The notes below the pieces were generated by a model that saw nothing but the letters and a program-made list of their open reading frames with translations, ran no database searches and was not told the origin of the DNA. This document shows, in pieces, positions 8,852 through 17,202 of a stretch of DNA of 64,000 nt (position 1 is the first letter of the stretch; the number at the start of each line of letters is the position of its first letter). The stretch lies in the NCBI RefSeq assembly GCF_900996235.1, contig NZ_CAAJGM010000274.1, positions 62,001 to 126,000 of the forward strand. Reading direction: 5' to 3'. This DNA comes from Paraburkholderia sp. BCC1885 (GTDB lineage: Bacteria; Pseudomonadota; Gammaproteobacteria; Burkholderiales; Burkholderiaceae). The translations under genes and the position numbers were made by a program.

Positions 8852-9091
8852 GGCGCGCCGCTGCGCCCGCCGCGACACTTTGCGCGCCGTGTCGCGTAAT
8901 AAATGATAGAGCGCGGCACCGTTGCATCCCGTCCGCGCTCAGGGTAGTCTGCCGCACCTCGATTTTCTTTCGGCGCGTCTTTCTGCGCGCTTTGTTGTTC
9001 GTTCGTCGTTCTTTTTACCCAGCCGCCGCGACACGCGTGGCGGCGCTTAAGTTTTGCGCCGGACTGTTCTCCGGTTGCATAGGAGTCCCGC

Positions 9092-10327
9092 ATGACCGAC
9101 GGTCATACCCACGATACGGGCGCAGCCAGCGCCGCCCGCCCTGCTTGCCCCGATCACACCGGCAACAGCGTCGAACGTCCCGACAACGGCCTCAAATTCG
9201 ACCTGCTTACCACCGACGGCCAGGCGCGCCGCGGCCGCCTGACGCTCAACCACGGCGTGGTCGAAACACCGATTTTCATGCCGGTGGGCACCTACGGCAC
9301 CGTCAAGGCCGTCCAGCCGCGCGAGCTCGAAGAAATGCGCGCGCAGATCATTCTCGGCAACACTTTCCACCTGTGGCTGCGCCCCGGACTTGACACCATC
9401 GGCGCACACGGCGGCCTGCATCGCTTTATGGGCTGGAATAAGCCCATCCTGACGGATTCCGGCGGCTTTCAGGTGTTTTCGCTAGGCGATCTGCGCAAAA
9501 TCACCGAAGATGGCGTCACCTTCGCTTCACCGATCAACGGCGACAAGCTGTTCCTGTCGCCCGAAGTATCGATGCAGATCCAGAAGGTGCTGAACTCGGA
9601 CATCGTCATGCAGTTCGATGAATGCACGCCTTACGCCACCAATAACATCCCTACTTCGCACCAGGACGCCGCCGATTCGATGCGCATGTCGATGCGCTGG
9701 GCGCAGCGCTCCATCGACGAATTCAAGGGCCTCGGCAATCCGAACGCGCTGTTCGGTATCGTCCAGGGCGGCATGTTCGAAGACCTGCGCGACGAGTCGC
9801 TGGCCGGTCTGGCGGAAATGGATTTCCACGGCCTCGCGATTGGCGGCCTGTCGGTCGGCGAGCCGAAGGAAGACATGATGCGCGTGCTCAACCACATCGG
9901 TCCGAAGCTGCCGGCCCACAAGCCGCATTACCTGATGGGCGTGGGCACGCCCGAAGACCTGGTGGCGGGCGTGGCAGCCGGCGTCGACATGTTCGACTGC
10001 GTGATGCCGACCCGCAACGCCCGCAACGGCTGGCTTTTCACGCGCTTTGGCGACGTCAAGATCCGCAATGCGATCCATAAAAACTCATTGCGCCCGCTCG
10101 ACGAAAGCTGCGGCTGTTACACCTGCCGAAATTTCAGCCGCGGTTATCTGCATCATCTGCATCGGGTCGGGGAAATTCTTGGCGCGCAGCTCAATACGAT
10201 CCACAATTTGCATTACTACCTCGAACTGATGGGCGAAGTCCGCGCCTCCATCGAGGCCCACGAGTTCGAAGCCTTCCGCAAGCGCTTTCACGAGAACCGG
10301 GCGCGCGGCGTCGACCAGGGCGGATAA
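9092..10327 (+). CDS. tgt: queuine tRNA-guanine transglycosylase Tgt
   Basis: Tgt replaces guanine 34 of GUN-anticodon tRNAs with the queuosine precursor preQ1. The ATG at 9092 follows ATAGGAG. The 411-residue product has about 30 extra polar N-terminal residues before the conserved core. Active-site elements are LTDSGGFQVFSL with the general-base Asp, GLAIGGLSVGE, and MFDCVMPTRNARNG with the nucleophilic Asp. The zinc site is CGCYTCRNF (three Cys of C-x-C-x2-C) plus the His in the later TIHN. It lies between queA and yajC-secDF, the order seen in many proteobacteria. Confidence 0.97.
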   Translation: MTDGHTHDTGAASAARPACPDHTGNSVERPDNGLKFDLLTTDGQARRGRLTLNHGVVETPIFMPVGTYGTVKAVQPRELEEMRAQIILGNTFHLWLRPGLDTIGAHGGLHRFMGWNKPILTDSGGFQVFSLGDLRKITEDGVTFASPINGDKLFLSPEVSMQIQKVLNSDIVMQFDECTPYATNNIPTSHQDAADSMRMSMRWAQRSIDEFKGLGNPNALFGIVQGGMFEDLRDESLAGLAEMDFHGLAIGGLSVGEPKEDMMRVLNHIGPKLPAHKPHYLMGVGTPEDLVAGVAAGVDMFDCVMPTRNARNGWLFTRFGDVKIRNAIHKNSLRPLDESCGCYTCRNFSRGYLHHLHRVGEILGAQLNTIHNLHYYLELMGEVRASIEAHEFEAFRKRFHENRARGVDQGG

Positions 10328-10489
10328 ATCCGCCAACGCAAACACGCTACTTATTACAATTTCATTGCGACACGGCTCAAATGAGCTTTAACAGCTTGAT
10401 CGTAAAGCCCATTTACGGCGGTGTCGTACCAAATGCCGGTGGTAGAATAATCGGCTGATTTTTTTGATCGTTATAACGGAGAGACCAAC

Positions 10490-10813
10490 GTGTCGTTCAT
10501 TTCAAGCGCCTTCGCTCAAGGCACAGGCGGTGCAGAATCGAGCCTGATGAGTTTCCTGCCGCTGATCCTGATGTTTGGCGTGCTGTACTTCATCATGATT
10601 CGCCCGCAAATGAAGCGCCAGAAGGAACATCGCAACATGCTCTCGGCCATGGCCAAGGGCGACGAAGTGGTCACGAATGGCGGCATCGTCGGCAAGGTGA
10701 CCAAGGTTAGCGACGCGTATGTCGGCGTGGAAATCGCTGAAGGCACCGAAATCACCGTGCAAAAGGCATCGGTTACGACGATTCTTCCGAAAGGCACGAT
10801 CAAGTCGCTGTAA
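10490..10813 (+). CDS. yajC: Sec translocon accessory protein YajC
   Basis: YajC is a small inner-membrane partner of SecDF-YidC. The 107-residue frame opens with GTG at 10490-10492 behind CGGAGAG. It has one hydrophobic segment (about residues 19-38, LMSFLPLILMFGVLYFIMI) followed by RPQMKRQKEHR and the cytoplasmic block GDEVVTNGGIVGKV, the family hallmark. secD follows after 145 bases and secF after that, so the three probably form one transcript starting in the 10328-10489 gap. Confidence 0.95.
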   Translation: MSFISSAFAQGTGGAESSLMSFLPLILMFGVLYFIMIRPQMKRQKEHRNMLSAMAKGDEVVTNGGIVGKVTKVSDAYVGVEIAEGTEITVQKASVTTILPKGTIKSL

Positions 10814-10958
10814 GGCCTGCTCTCTCGCGTCCGGCGCGGCCTCGCGAAACTGAAGCCAGCATGCCTGCCATGACATCCATGCAAACAGGTACGCGGCGCT
10901 TCCCGCGCTCATCGCCGGACGCATCGCTTCCAAGCCAACCTTCCCGTTGGACCACTCC

Positions 10959-13004
10959 ATGAATCGTTACCCCCTCTGGAAATATGTCGTGATGGTCGTG
11001 GCGCTTGCCATCGGCCTCATCTACACATTGCCCAATTTCTTCGGCGAAGCGCCAGCGGTACAGGTGCTGAGCGGCAAGGCAACGGTCAGGCTCGATTCGT
11101 CGACGCTATCGCAAATCGAAGCTGCACTGGCTGCCAATCAGATCACCGCTTCCGACGTGACGTTCGACAACTCGTCGACCAACGCGAACATTCGCGTGCG
11201 TCTGTCGGATACCGACACGCAATTGCGCGTGAAGGATCTGCTCTCGAAGACGCTGAACAGCGATCCGAACGACCCGAATTTCGTCGTCGCCCTGAACCTG
11301 CAAAGCGCCTCGCCGCACTGGCTGACCGCCCTGCACGCGCTGCCGATGTACCTCGGCCTCGACCTGCGCGGCGGCGTGCACTTCCTGCTGCAGGTGGACA
11401 TGGCGGGCGCGCTGAACAAGAAGCTCGATTCCGACGCCTCCGACGCCCGCACCCTGCTGCGCGACAACAACATTCGCGACGGCGGCGTGAACCGCGTCAA
11501 CCAGACCGTGGTCATCAATTTCGCGGACAAGGACACGGCGGACGCGGCGAACAAGCAGCTCTCACGCAACATCGGCGAACTGGTTTGGGCCACCCAAACG
11601 GCGCCTGACGGCAGCGTGCAACTGGTCGGCACGTTCACACCGGCCGTGCAGAGAACGGTGGAAGACGCGGCACTCAAGCAGAACATCACGACGCTGCATA
11701 ACCGGGTCAACGAACTGGGCGTGGCCGAGCCGGTCATCCAGCAGCAAGGCGCCGACCGCATCGTGGTCGAACTGCCGGGCGTGCAGGATACGGCGAAGGC
11801 GAAGGACATCATCGGCCGCACGGCGACGCTCGAAGCGCGCCTCGCCGACCCGGTGAACCTTCATCCAAACCCCTCGGACCCGGTGCCGGCCGGTGACGAA
11901 CTGTTCACCGAGGGCAACCAGGCGCCGGTCCTGTTGCGCAAGCAGGTGATCTTCACCGGCGACCGCATCATCGACGCCTCGGCAGGCTTCGACGAACATC
12001 AGCGCCCCTCGGTCAACATCCGTCTCGATTCGGCCGGCGGCCGGGCCGTGGCGAGCGTGTCGCGCGACAACATCGGCAAGCCGATGGCCATGGTTCTGTT
12101 CGAAAAGGGCAAGGGCCAGGTGCTGACCGTGGCGACGATCCAGTCGGAACTGGGCGACCGCTTCCAGATCACCGGCCAGCCGACCCCGCAAGCCGCCACC
12201 GACCTCGCGCTGCTGCTGCGCGCCGGTTCGCTGGCCGCGCCGATGGACATCATCGAAGAACGCACGATCGGCCCGAGCCTTGGCGCCGACAACATCAAGA
12301 AGGGCTTCCACTCGGTGATCTGGGGCTTTACCGCCATCGCCGTCTTCATGATTGCGTACTACATGCTGTTCGGCGTGATCTCGATGATCGGCCTGTCGGT
12401 CAACCTGTTGCTGCTGGTCGCGGTGCTGTCCATGCTGCAGGCCACGCTGACCTTGCCGGGCATCGCCGCTATCGCGCTGGCGCTCGGTATGGCAATCGAC
12501 GCCAACGTGCTGATCAACGAGCGGGTGCGCGAAGAACTGCGGCACGGCGCGCCGGCGCAACTGGCCATCCAGAACGGCTACGCGCATGCATGGGCGACGA
12601 TTCTCGACTCGAACGTGACGACGCTGATCGCCGGTCTCGCGCTGCTCGCGTTCGGCTCGGGTCCGGTGCGCGGCTTCGCAATCGTGCACTGTATCGGCAT
12701 CCTGACCTCGATGTTCTCCGCAGTGTTCTTCTCGCGCGGTCTCGTGAACCTCTGGTACGGCGGCAAGAAGAAGCTGAAGTCGCTGGCAATCGGCCAGGTC
12801 TGGCGGCCGGCAGCGGTTGAAGGTGCCGGCGCTGCCGCGTATCTCGGCAGCGAAGACACGGCCACCGACACGGCTCGCGCCATCACCGCGGCAATCGCCA
12901 AGCCGAAGGCAGGCGCTCAGGCGCGCGCCGCCGCCGGCAAGCCGACGGTGCGCCGTCGCAATGCCCCCGGCAACACGCCGCAGAAACCGGGTTCATCCCG
13001 CTGA
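10959..13004 (+). CDS. secD: protein translocase subunit SecD
   Basis: SecD, with SecF, uses the proton gradient to pull secreted proteins out of the SecYEG channel. The product is 681 residues from the ATG at 10959 (MNRYPLWKYVVMVVAL). There is a first membrane helix at about 7-25, a large periplasmic P1 domain (GLDLRGGVHFLLQVD near residue 135), and five C-terminal helices after about residue 450 that begin past ERTIGPSLG and include the LALGMAIDANVLINERVREE block. The tail after about residue 620 is Ala/Lys/Arg-rich and cytoplasmic, longer than in E. coli SecD (615). secF starts 18 bases downstream. Confidence 0.97.
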   Translation: MNRYPLWKYVVMVVALAIGLIYTLPNFFGEAPAVQVLSGKATVRLDSSTLSQIEAALAANQITASDVTFDNSSTNANIRVRLSDTDTQLRVKDLLSKTLNSDPNDPNFVVALNLQSASPHWLTALHALPMYLGLDLRGGVHFLLQVDMAGALNKKLDSDASDARTLLRDNNIRDGGVNRVNQTVVINFADKDTADAANKQLSRNIGELVWATQTAPDGSVQLVGTFTPAVQRTVEDAALKQNITTLHNRVNELGVAEPVIQQQGADRIVVELPGVQDTAKAKDIIGRTATLEARLADPVNLHPNPSDPVPAGDELFTEGNQAPVLLRKQVIFTGDRIIDASAGFDEHQRPSVNIRLDSAGGRAVASVSRDNIGKPMAMVLFEKGKGQVLTVATIQSELGDRFQITGQPTPQAATDLALLLRAGSLAAPMDIIEERTIGPSLGADNIKKGFHSVIWGFTAIAVFMIAYYMLFGVISMIGLSVNLLLLVAVLSMLQATLTLPGIAAIALALGMAIDANVLINERVREELRHGAPAQLAIQNGYAHAWATILDSNVTTLIAGLALLAFGSGPVRGFAIVHCIGILTSMFSAVFFSRGLVNLWYGGKKKLKSLAIGQVWRPAAVEGAGAAAYLGSEDTATDTARAITAAIAKPKAGAQARAAAGKPTVRRRNAPGNTPQKPGSSR

Positions 13005-13022
13005 GCCCCGGAGAACAAGACC

Positions 13023-13973
13023 ATGGAATTTTTCCGCATTCGCAAAGATTTGCCGCTCATGCAGCGCGCGTTGCTGTTCAACGCGATCTCGCTGCTGACG
13101 TTTATCGCTGCCGTGTTTTTCCTGCTGCATCGCGGGCTGCATCTGTCGGTGGAGTTCACCGGCGGTACGGTCATCGAAGTGCAGTATCCGACCACCGTGC
13201 CGCTCGAACCGGTGCGCGGCACGCTCGCCAAGCTCGGCTATCCGGACGCTCAGGTGCAGAACTTCGGCACTTCGCGTGATGTGCTGATCCGTTTGCCGGT
13301 CAAGGCCGGCCTCACCTCCGCCCAGCAGAGCGATCAGGTGATGGGCGCACTGAAGGGCGAAGACGCTCAGGTGCAGTTGCAGCGCGTCGAGTTCGTCGGC
13401 CCGCAGGTCGGCAAGGAACTCGTCACCAACGGCCTGCTTGCGCTCGCCTGCGTGGTGGCCGGCATCGTCATCTACCTGTCGTTCCGCTTCGAATGGAAGT
13501 ACGCGGTGGCCGGCGTGATCGCCAACCTGCACGACGTGGTGATCATTCTCGGCTTCTTCGCCTTCTTCCAGTGGGAATTCTCGCTCTCGGTGCTGGCCGC
13601 CGTGCTGGCGGTGCTCGGCTACTCGGTGAACGAATCCGTGGTTATCTTCGACCGGATTCGCGAGACCTTCCGCCGCGAACGCAAGATGACGGTGATCGAA
13701 GTCATCAACCACGCCATTACCAGCACGATGTCGCGGACCATCATCACCCACGGCTGTACGCAGATGATGGTGCTGTCGATGTTCCTGTTCGGCGGTCCGA
13801 CTCTGCACTACTTCGCGTTGGCGCTGACGGTGGGTATTCTGTTCGGTATCTATTCGTCGGTGTTCGTTGCGGCGGCGCTGGCGATGTGGCTCGGCGTGAA
13901 GCGCGACGACCTGATCAAGGAAAAGAAGGAACGCCACGACCCAAGCGACCCGAACGCGGGCGCACAGGTCTAG
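13023..13973 (+). CDS. secF: protein translocase subunit SecF
   Basis: SecF pairs with SecD in the inner membrane. The 316-residue protein has the usual single N-terminal helix (about 18-36), the periplasmic block with LSVEFTGGTVIEV, and five C-terminal helices including VLAVLGYSVNESVVIFDRIRE and TSTMSRTIITHG. It ends with a charged cytoplasmic tail. The ATG follows GGAGAACAAGACC. It is the last gene of yajC-secD-secF; a strong bidirectional terminator follows after about 40 bases. Confidence 0.97.
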   Translation: MEFFRIRKDLPLMQRALLFNAISLLTFIAAVFFLLHRGLHLSVEFTGGTVIEVQYPTTVPLEPVRGTLAKLGYPDAQVQNFGTSRDVLIRLPVKAGLTSAQQSDQVMGALKGEDAQVQLQRVEFVGPQVGKELVTNGLLALACVVAGIVIYLSFRFEWKYAVAGVIANLHDVVIILGFFAFFQWEFSLSVLAAVLAVLGYSVNESVVIFDRIRETFRRERKMTVIEVINHAITSTMSRTIITHGCTQMMVLSMFLFGGPTLHYFALALTVGILFGIYSSVFVAAALAMWLGVKRDDLIKEKKERHDPSDPNAGAQV

Positions 13974-14014
13974 GTTTCAAGGCAGTCACGCCCGCAGCCC
14001 ACGTGCGGCAGGCG

Positions 14015-14053
14015 CAAAAAAAGGCCGGTTCCTCGGGAGAACCGGCCTTTTTC
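14015..14053. terminator. bidirectional terminator between secF and yceI
   Basis: AAAGGCCGGTTC (14020-14031) pairs with GAACCGGCCTTT (14039-14050) around a short loop. It is flanked by an A run on the left and T residues on the right. It can end secF (+) and the convergent yceI transcript (-). Confidence 0.88.
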
Positions 14054-14177
14054 GTTTACCGCCGCGCGACTAGCCTGGCCGCGCCGCCAGCCACTCACTG
14101 CCTGATGCCTTCCGCCTGAATATTCAGTTTGGTCTCCATACTGAAACCATACTTCGTGCTGAAGTCCAAGCCGCTCC

Positions 14178-14741
14178 TTATTTACGCGCTGCAACGATGT
14201 GAAAGCGGATCACGACGTCGTCCGCCACCACCGACGTATCTTTCCATTCGCCGGTGCCGATATCGAACTGCAGGCGCTTGATCGGCAGCACGCCGTCGAA
14301 GGCCTGAACGCCCGCCTGCTGTGTCACCGTCACCGGCACCACCACGGTTTGAGATTTGCCCTTGATGGTCAGCCTGCCAGTCACGTTAAAGCGGTTGCCG
14401 CCCGCCAGCGCGATCGCGCTCGATACGAAAGTGGCCTGCGGGTAAGTCTTCGCGTCGAACCAGTCCTTGCCGCGCACCTGGTCGTTGTAGCTTTCGTCGC
14501 CGAGATCGTAGCTGCCCACGTCGACGCTGAACTGGGCGCTGCCGTCGGCGGGCCTCGCCGGGTCGAAACTGATCTGCGCGCTGAACTTGCTGAACTTGCC
14601 TTCCACCGGCACGTTCATCTGCTTCGAGGTCGCGGTCAGGGTGCTCCTGGCAACATCGACCTGGGCCAGTGCGCTGCCTGCCGCGCTCAGCGACGCGGCG
14701 GCGAAGGCCGCCAGCATGTAGCGATAAAACGAAACTCTCAT
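14178..14741 (-). CDS. yceI: YceI-family periplasmic lipid-binding-like protein
   Basis: YceI proteins form a lipocalin-like beta barrel that binds polyisoprenoid-type lipids in the periplasm; their exact role is unsettled. The 187-residue product has a Sec signal peptide (MRVSFYRYMLAAFAAASLSAAGSALA, cleavage after ALA, about residue 26). The family blocks are the Asp/Tyr-rich SYDLGDESYNDQVRGKDWFDA and the C-terminal IKRLQFDIGTGEW. It lies 9 bases downstream of a cytochrome b561 gene, the same pairing as E. coli yceJ-yceI, so the two are probably cotranscribed. Confidence 0.93.
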   Translation of the reverse strand: MRVSFYRYMLAAFAAASLSAAGSALAQVDVARSTLTATSKQMNVPVEGKFSKFSAQISFDPARPADGSAQFSVDVGSYDLGDESYNDQVRGKDWFDAKTYPQATFVSSAIALAGGNRFNVTGRLTIKGKSQTVVVPVTVTQQAGVQAFDGVLPIKRLQFDIGTGEWKDTSVVADDVVIRFHIVAARK

Positions 14742-14750
14742 AGGTGTCCT

Positions 14751-15311
14751 TTATTTGATGAAAGGGAGCATGCGCGACAGCAAGCCGTCACGGTCCAGCC
14801 ATTGATGCTTGAGCGCCGCGGCCACATGCAGCACGAACAGCGCAAGCAGCGTGTAGTTGAGCGTGATGTGGATGTTTTTCAGCAGCACCTTGAGCACCGG
14901 GTCCGGCGCAATCAGACGCGGCAGCGGCACGAGACCCAGATACACCACTTGCACATTGGCGGCGGAGCTATACAGATAACCGGACACCGGAATCGCGATC
15001 ATCAGCACGTAGAGCAGGAAATGCGTCAGATGCGCCGCCGTGCGTTGCCACGCGGCCATGCGGCGCGGCAACGCCGGTGTGTCGTGGCTGGCGCGCCAGA
15101 GAATGCGCAGCACCGATAGCCCAAACACCGTCACGCCGATCCATTTATGCCAGGAGAAGTAGCGCAGCTTGGCAGGCGTGAAGCCGGGGATGTCGGTCAT
15201 CACCCAGCCAAGCGCGAAGCCGCATACGATCAGCAGCGCGATCAGCCAGTGAAATGCAATGGCCGTTCGCGTGTAAGAATCGCGTGCGCCGAAGGTGGGT
15301 TTGATTGCCAT
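14751..15311 (-). CDS. cytochrome b561 family protein (YceJ-like)
   Basis: A 186-residue inner-membrane dihaem b-type cytochrome, probably carrying electrons between quinone and a periplasmic partner. Four hydrophobic segments lie at about 19-40, 52-70, 90-112 and 145-165. Haem-ligand candidates are H21 (AIAFHWLIA), H55 (FSWHKWIG), the His in AHLTHFLLY and H161 (LFVLHVAAALKH). The sequence begins MAIKPTFGARDSYTRTAIAFHW, typical of the family. It precedes yceI closely. Its electron donor is not visible. Confidence 0.92.
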   Translation of the reverse strand: MAIKPTFGARDSYTRTAIAFHWLIALLIVCGFALGWVMTDIPGFTPAKLRYFSWHKWIGVTVFGLSVLRILWRASHDTPALPRRMAAWQRTAAHLTHFLLYVLMIAIPVSGYLYSSAANVQVVYLGLVPLPRLIAPDPVLKVLLKNIHITLNYTLLALFVLHVAAALKHQWLDRDGLLSRMLPFIK

Positions 15312-15767
15312 GAAAGGTCAACGCAAGCTGAGAGGTTAGCGGCGCAGGCGGATGACAAGCCGGTCCGAAACTGAGCGGCCATCGCGCATGCGAATTGCGT
15401 AGCGTCGCCGTGCAGCAGGCACAGGACTCGCCGGAAGGGCCGGAATCGCCGGCCAGCCACGGCTGCCGTAACGCACGTCAAGGCCGCCATGCTACCCCAA
15501 GCCGAAAAAGCAGGCAGGCATAGTTCGGCGCAGCGCCGGCGCGTTGAAATATCCCGCAACAAAGCAATTGAACAATTGGGGACCGAGGATGTCCCATATC
15601 TGTCGGATTTCTTAAGGAAGCTGTACGCTTACCTGACGGACACCTCACGCTGACCCAAGCACGCATGGTGGGACGCCTTTGGTACTATTGCTCAAGGCTT
15701 GTCGCCCGTCCCTACCGTGCACGCCTGCGTTGCACGCCCCCGCTCACGTCGTTTTGCCCTTAGCCGT
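15312..15767. other. intergenic region between the divergent b561 and pqiA1 genes
   Basis: These 456 bases hold no frame that I can support as a gene. Both flanking genes are transcribed away from it, so it should contain two promoters. Features seen: CAATTG twice (15565-15570 and 15573-15578), followed by a small GGGAC/GTCCC inverted repeat, and TACTAT near 15683 that could be the -10 of pqiA1. No tRNA or obvious terminator is present. Confidence 0.4.
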
Positions 15768-16487
15768 ATGGAACATGACAACCTGATCGCGTGCCACGAG
15801 TGCGATACCCTTTTCCAGAAGCCGCGCCTGCTCGGCAGCCGCACCGTCGCGCGCTGCCCGCGCTGCGGCGCCACGCTGTATCGCAGCGCCTCGCGGCGGC
15901 TGGACGGCATCAGCGCCATGACGCTGGCGGCATTGTTTACTTTTTTGATTGCCCAGGCCTATCCGATCGTCGAACTCGACGCTAATGGCATCACCTCGCA
16001 GACCACGCTGTTCGGCGCGCTCGTCGCGCTGTGGAACGAGGACATGCAGATCGTCGCGGTGATGGTGTTCTGCGCCACCATCCTGTTCCCGTTGACCGAA
16101 CTGGTCGCGCTGCTCTACGTGCTGATCCCGATCCGCTCGGGCTATGTGCCGGCCGGCTTTAACCAGGTGCTGCGGGCCATCCAGTTCGTGCGGCCGTGGG
16201 GGATGATCGAAGTGTTCATGCTCGGCGTGCTGATCACCATTGTGAAGATGGTGAGCCTCGCGCGCGTGATTCCCGAGGCGGCGCTGTTCGCCTTCGGCGC
16301 GCTGACCTTGATGTTCGCGGTGGTGGTGATGTTCGACCCGCGCACCTTGTGGGACATCGCCGACGAGCTGAGCGCCCGGCGCGCCAGGCCCCTGCCGCGC
16401 ACCTCGGCCGACAGCGCCGCCGCCGCGGTTGCCGCCAACCTCACGGCGAGCCCGTCGGGTCAGCCCTCGGCGCCGCACCAGGGATGA
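15768..16487 (+). CDS. pqiA: PqiA domain protein 1 (paraquat-inducible protein A)
   Basis: PqiA is the inner-membrane part of the Pqi system, which with the MCE protein PqiB and lipoprotein PqiC is thought to move lipids between the two membranes. The 239-residue product starts at the ATG at 15768 and opens with a rubredoxin-like metal site, C9-x2-C12 and C30-x2-C33. Four hydrophobic segments follow from about residue 48 (MTLAALFTFLIAQAYPIVEL). It is a single-domain protein; E. coli PqiA carries two such domains in one chain. The second domain is the next gene, 7 bases on. Confidence 0.93.
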   Translation: MEHDNLIACHECDTLFQKPRLLGSRTVARCPRCGATLYRSASRRLDGISAMTLAALFTFLIAQAYPIVELDANGITSQTTLFGALVALWNEDMQIVAVMVFCATILFPLTELVALLYVLIPIRSGYVPAGFNQVLRAIQFVRPWGMIEVFMLGVLITIVKMVSLARVIPEAALFAFGALTLMFAVVVMFDPRTLWDIADELSARRARPLPRTSADSAAAAVAANLTASPSGQPSAPHQG

Positions 16488-16494
16488 GCGCGCG

Positions 16495-17202
16495 ATGAAA
16501 TACGTCACCGCCTTGCGCGCGGGCCTGGTTTCCTGTCACGCCTGCGGGCAAGTGTCGCCGCGCATCCGCTCGGTGACGCCGCAGCATTGCCCGCGCTGCG
16601 GCGCGCGGCTGCATCGGCGCAACCCCGACAGCCTGATGCGCACCTGGGCGCTACTGCTGGCAGCCGCCTTGCTGTATATTCCGGCGAATCTGTTGCCGGT
16701 GATGCACACGTCGTCGCTGCTCGGCTCGGAAGACGACACGATCATGAGCGGCGTCGTCTATTTCTGGACCTCGGGCGACTGGCCGCTCGCCGTCATCGTG
16801 TTCATTGCCAGCATCATGGTGCCGATGCTCAAGCTGAGCGTGCTGGTGCTGCTCACGATCACGGCGCAGCGGCGCTCGCGCTGGCGTCCCATGCAGCGCA
16901 CCAAGCTGTACCGCATGGTCGAGCGGATCGGCCGCTGGTCGATGCTCGACGTGTTCGTGGTCACGCTGACAGTGGCGCTGGTGCGCTTCAAGTCGATCGC
17001 CGTGATCACGGCGGGGCCTGGCGCGATCGCGTTCGGCTCGGTCGTGATCCTGACCATGCTTGCGTCGATGCAATTCGATCCCCGCCTCATCTGGGACACC
17101 ACGGAAGGCGCGGACAAGACTGTGAAAAAAACGAAACGCGTGGCAGGCTCGAATCTCGCGCAAGGCAGCACCCAACAATCTCAGGACCCCAAACATGACT
17201 AG
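16495..17202 (+). CDS. pqiA: PqiA domain protein 2
   Basis: This 235-residue protein repeats the design of its neighbour: metal site C14-x2-C17 and C32-x2-C35, then four membrane segments starting near residue 54 (WALLLAAALLYIPANLLPV). It corresponds to the second half of a fused PqiA. The start at 16495 lies 7 bases after the previous stop. Its 3' end overlaps pqiB by 8 bases, which implies translational coupling. In the family the two halves act with PqiB, so a heteromeric inner-membrane PqiA is the likely product. Confidence 0.92.
   Translation: MKYVTALRAGLVSCHACGQVSPRIRSVTPQHCPRCGARLHRRNPDSLMRTWALLLAAALLYIPANLLPVMHTSSLLGSEDDTIMSGVVYFWTSGDWPLAVIVFIASIMVPMLKLSVLVLLTITAQRRSRWRPMQRTKLYRMVERIGRWSMLDVFVVTLTVALVRFKSIAVITAGPGAIAFGSVVILTMLASMQFDPRLIWDTTEGADKTVKKTKRVAGSNLAQGSTQQSQDPKHD

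Noticed and set aside
8875..8905. GCGACAC/GTGTCGC hairpin after queA as a terminator
   Set aside because: The 7-bp stem has a 10-base loop and is followed by GTAATAAATG rather than a U tract.
14054..14177. Possible small gene between the secF terminator and yceI
   Set aside because: The only minus-strand frame there runs through the terminator hairpin and has no ribosome binding site or family match.
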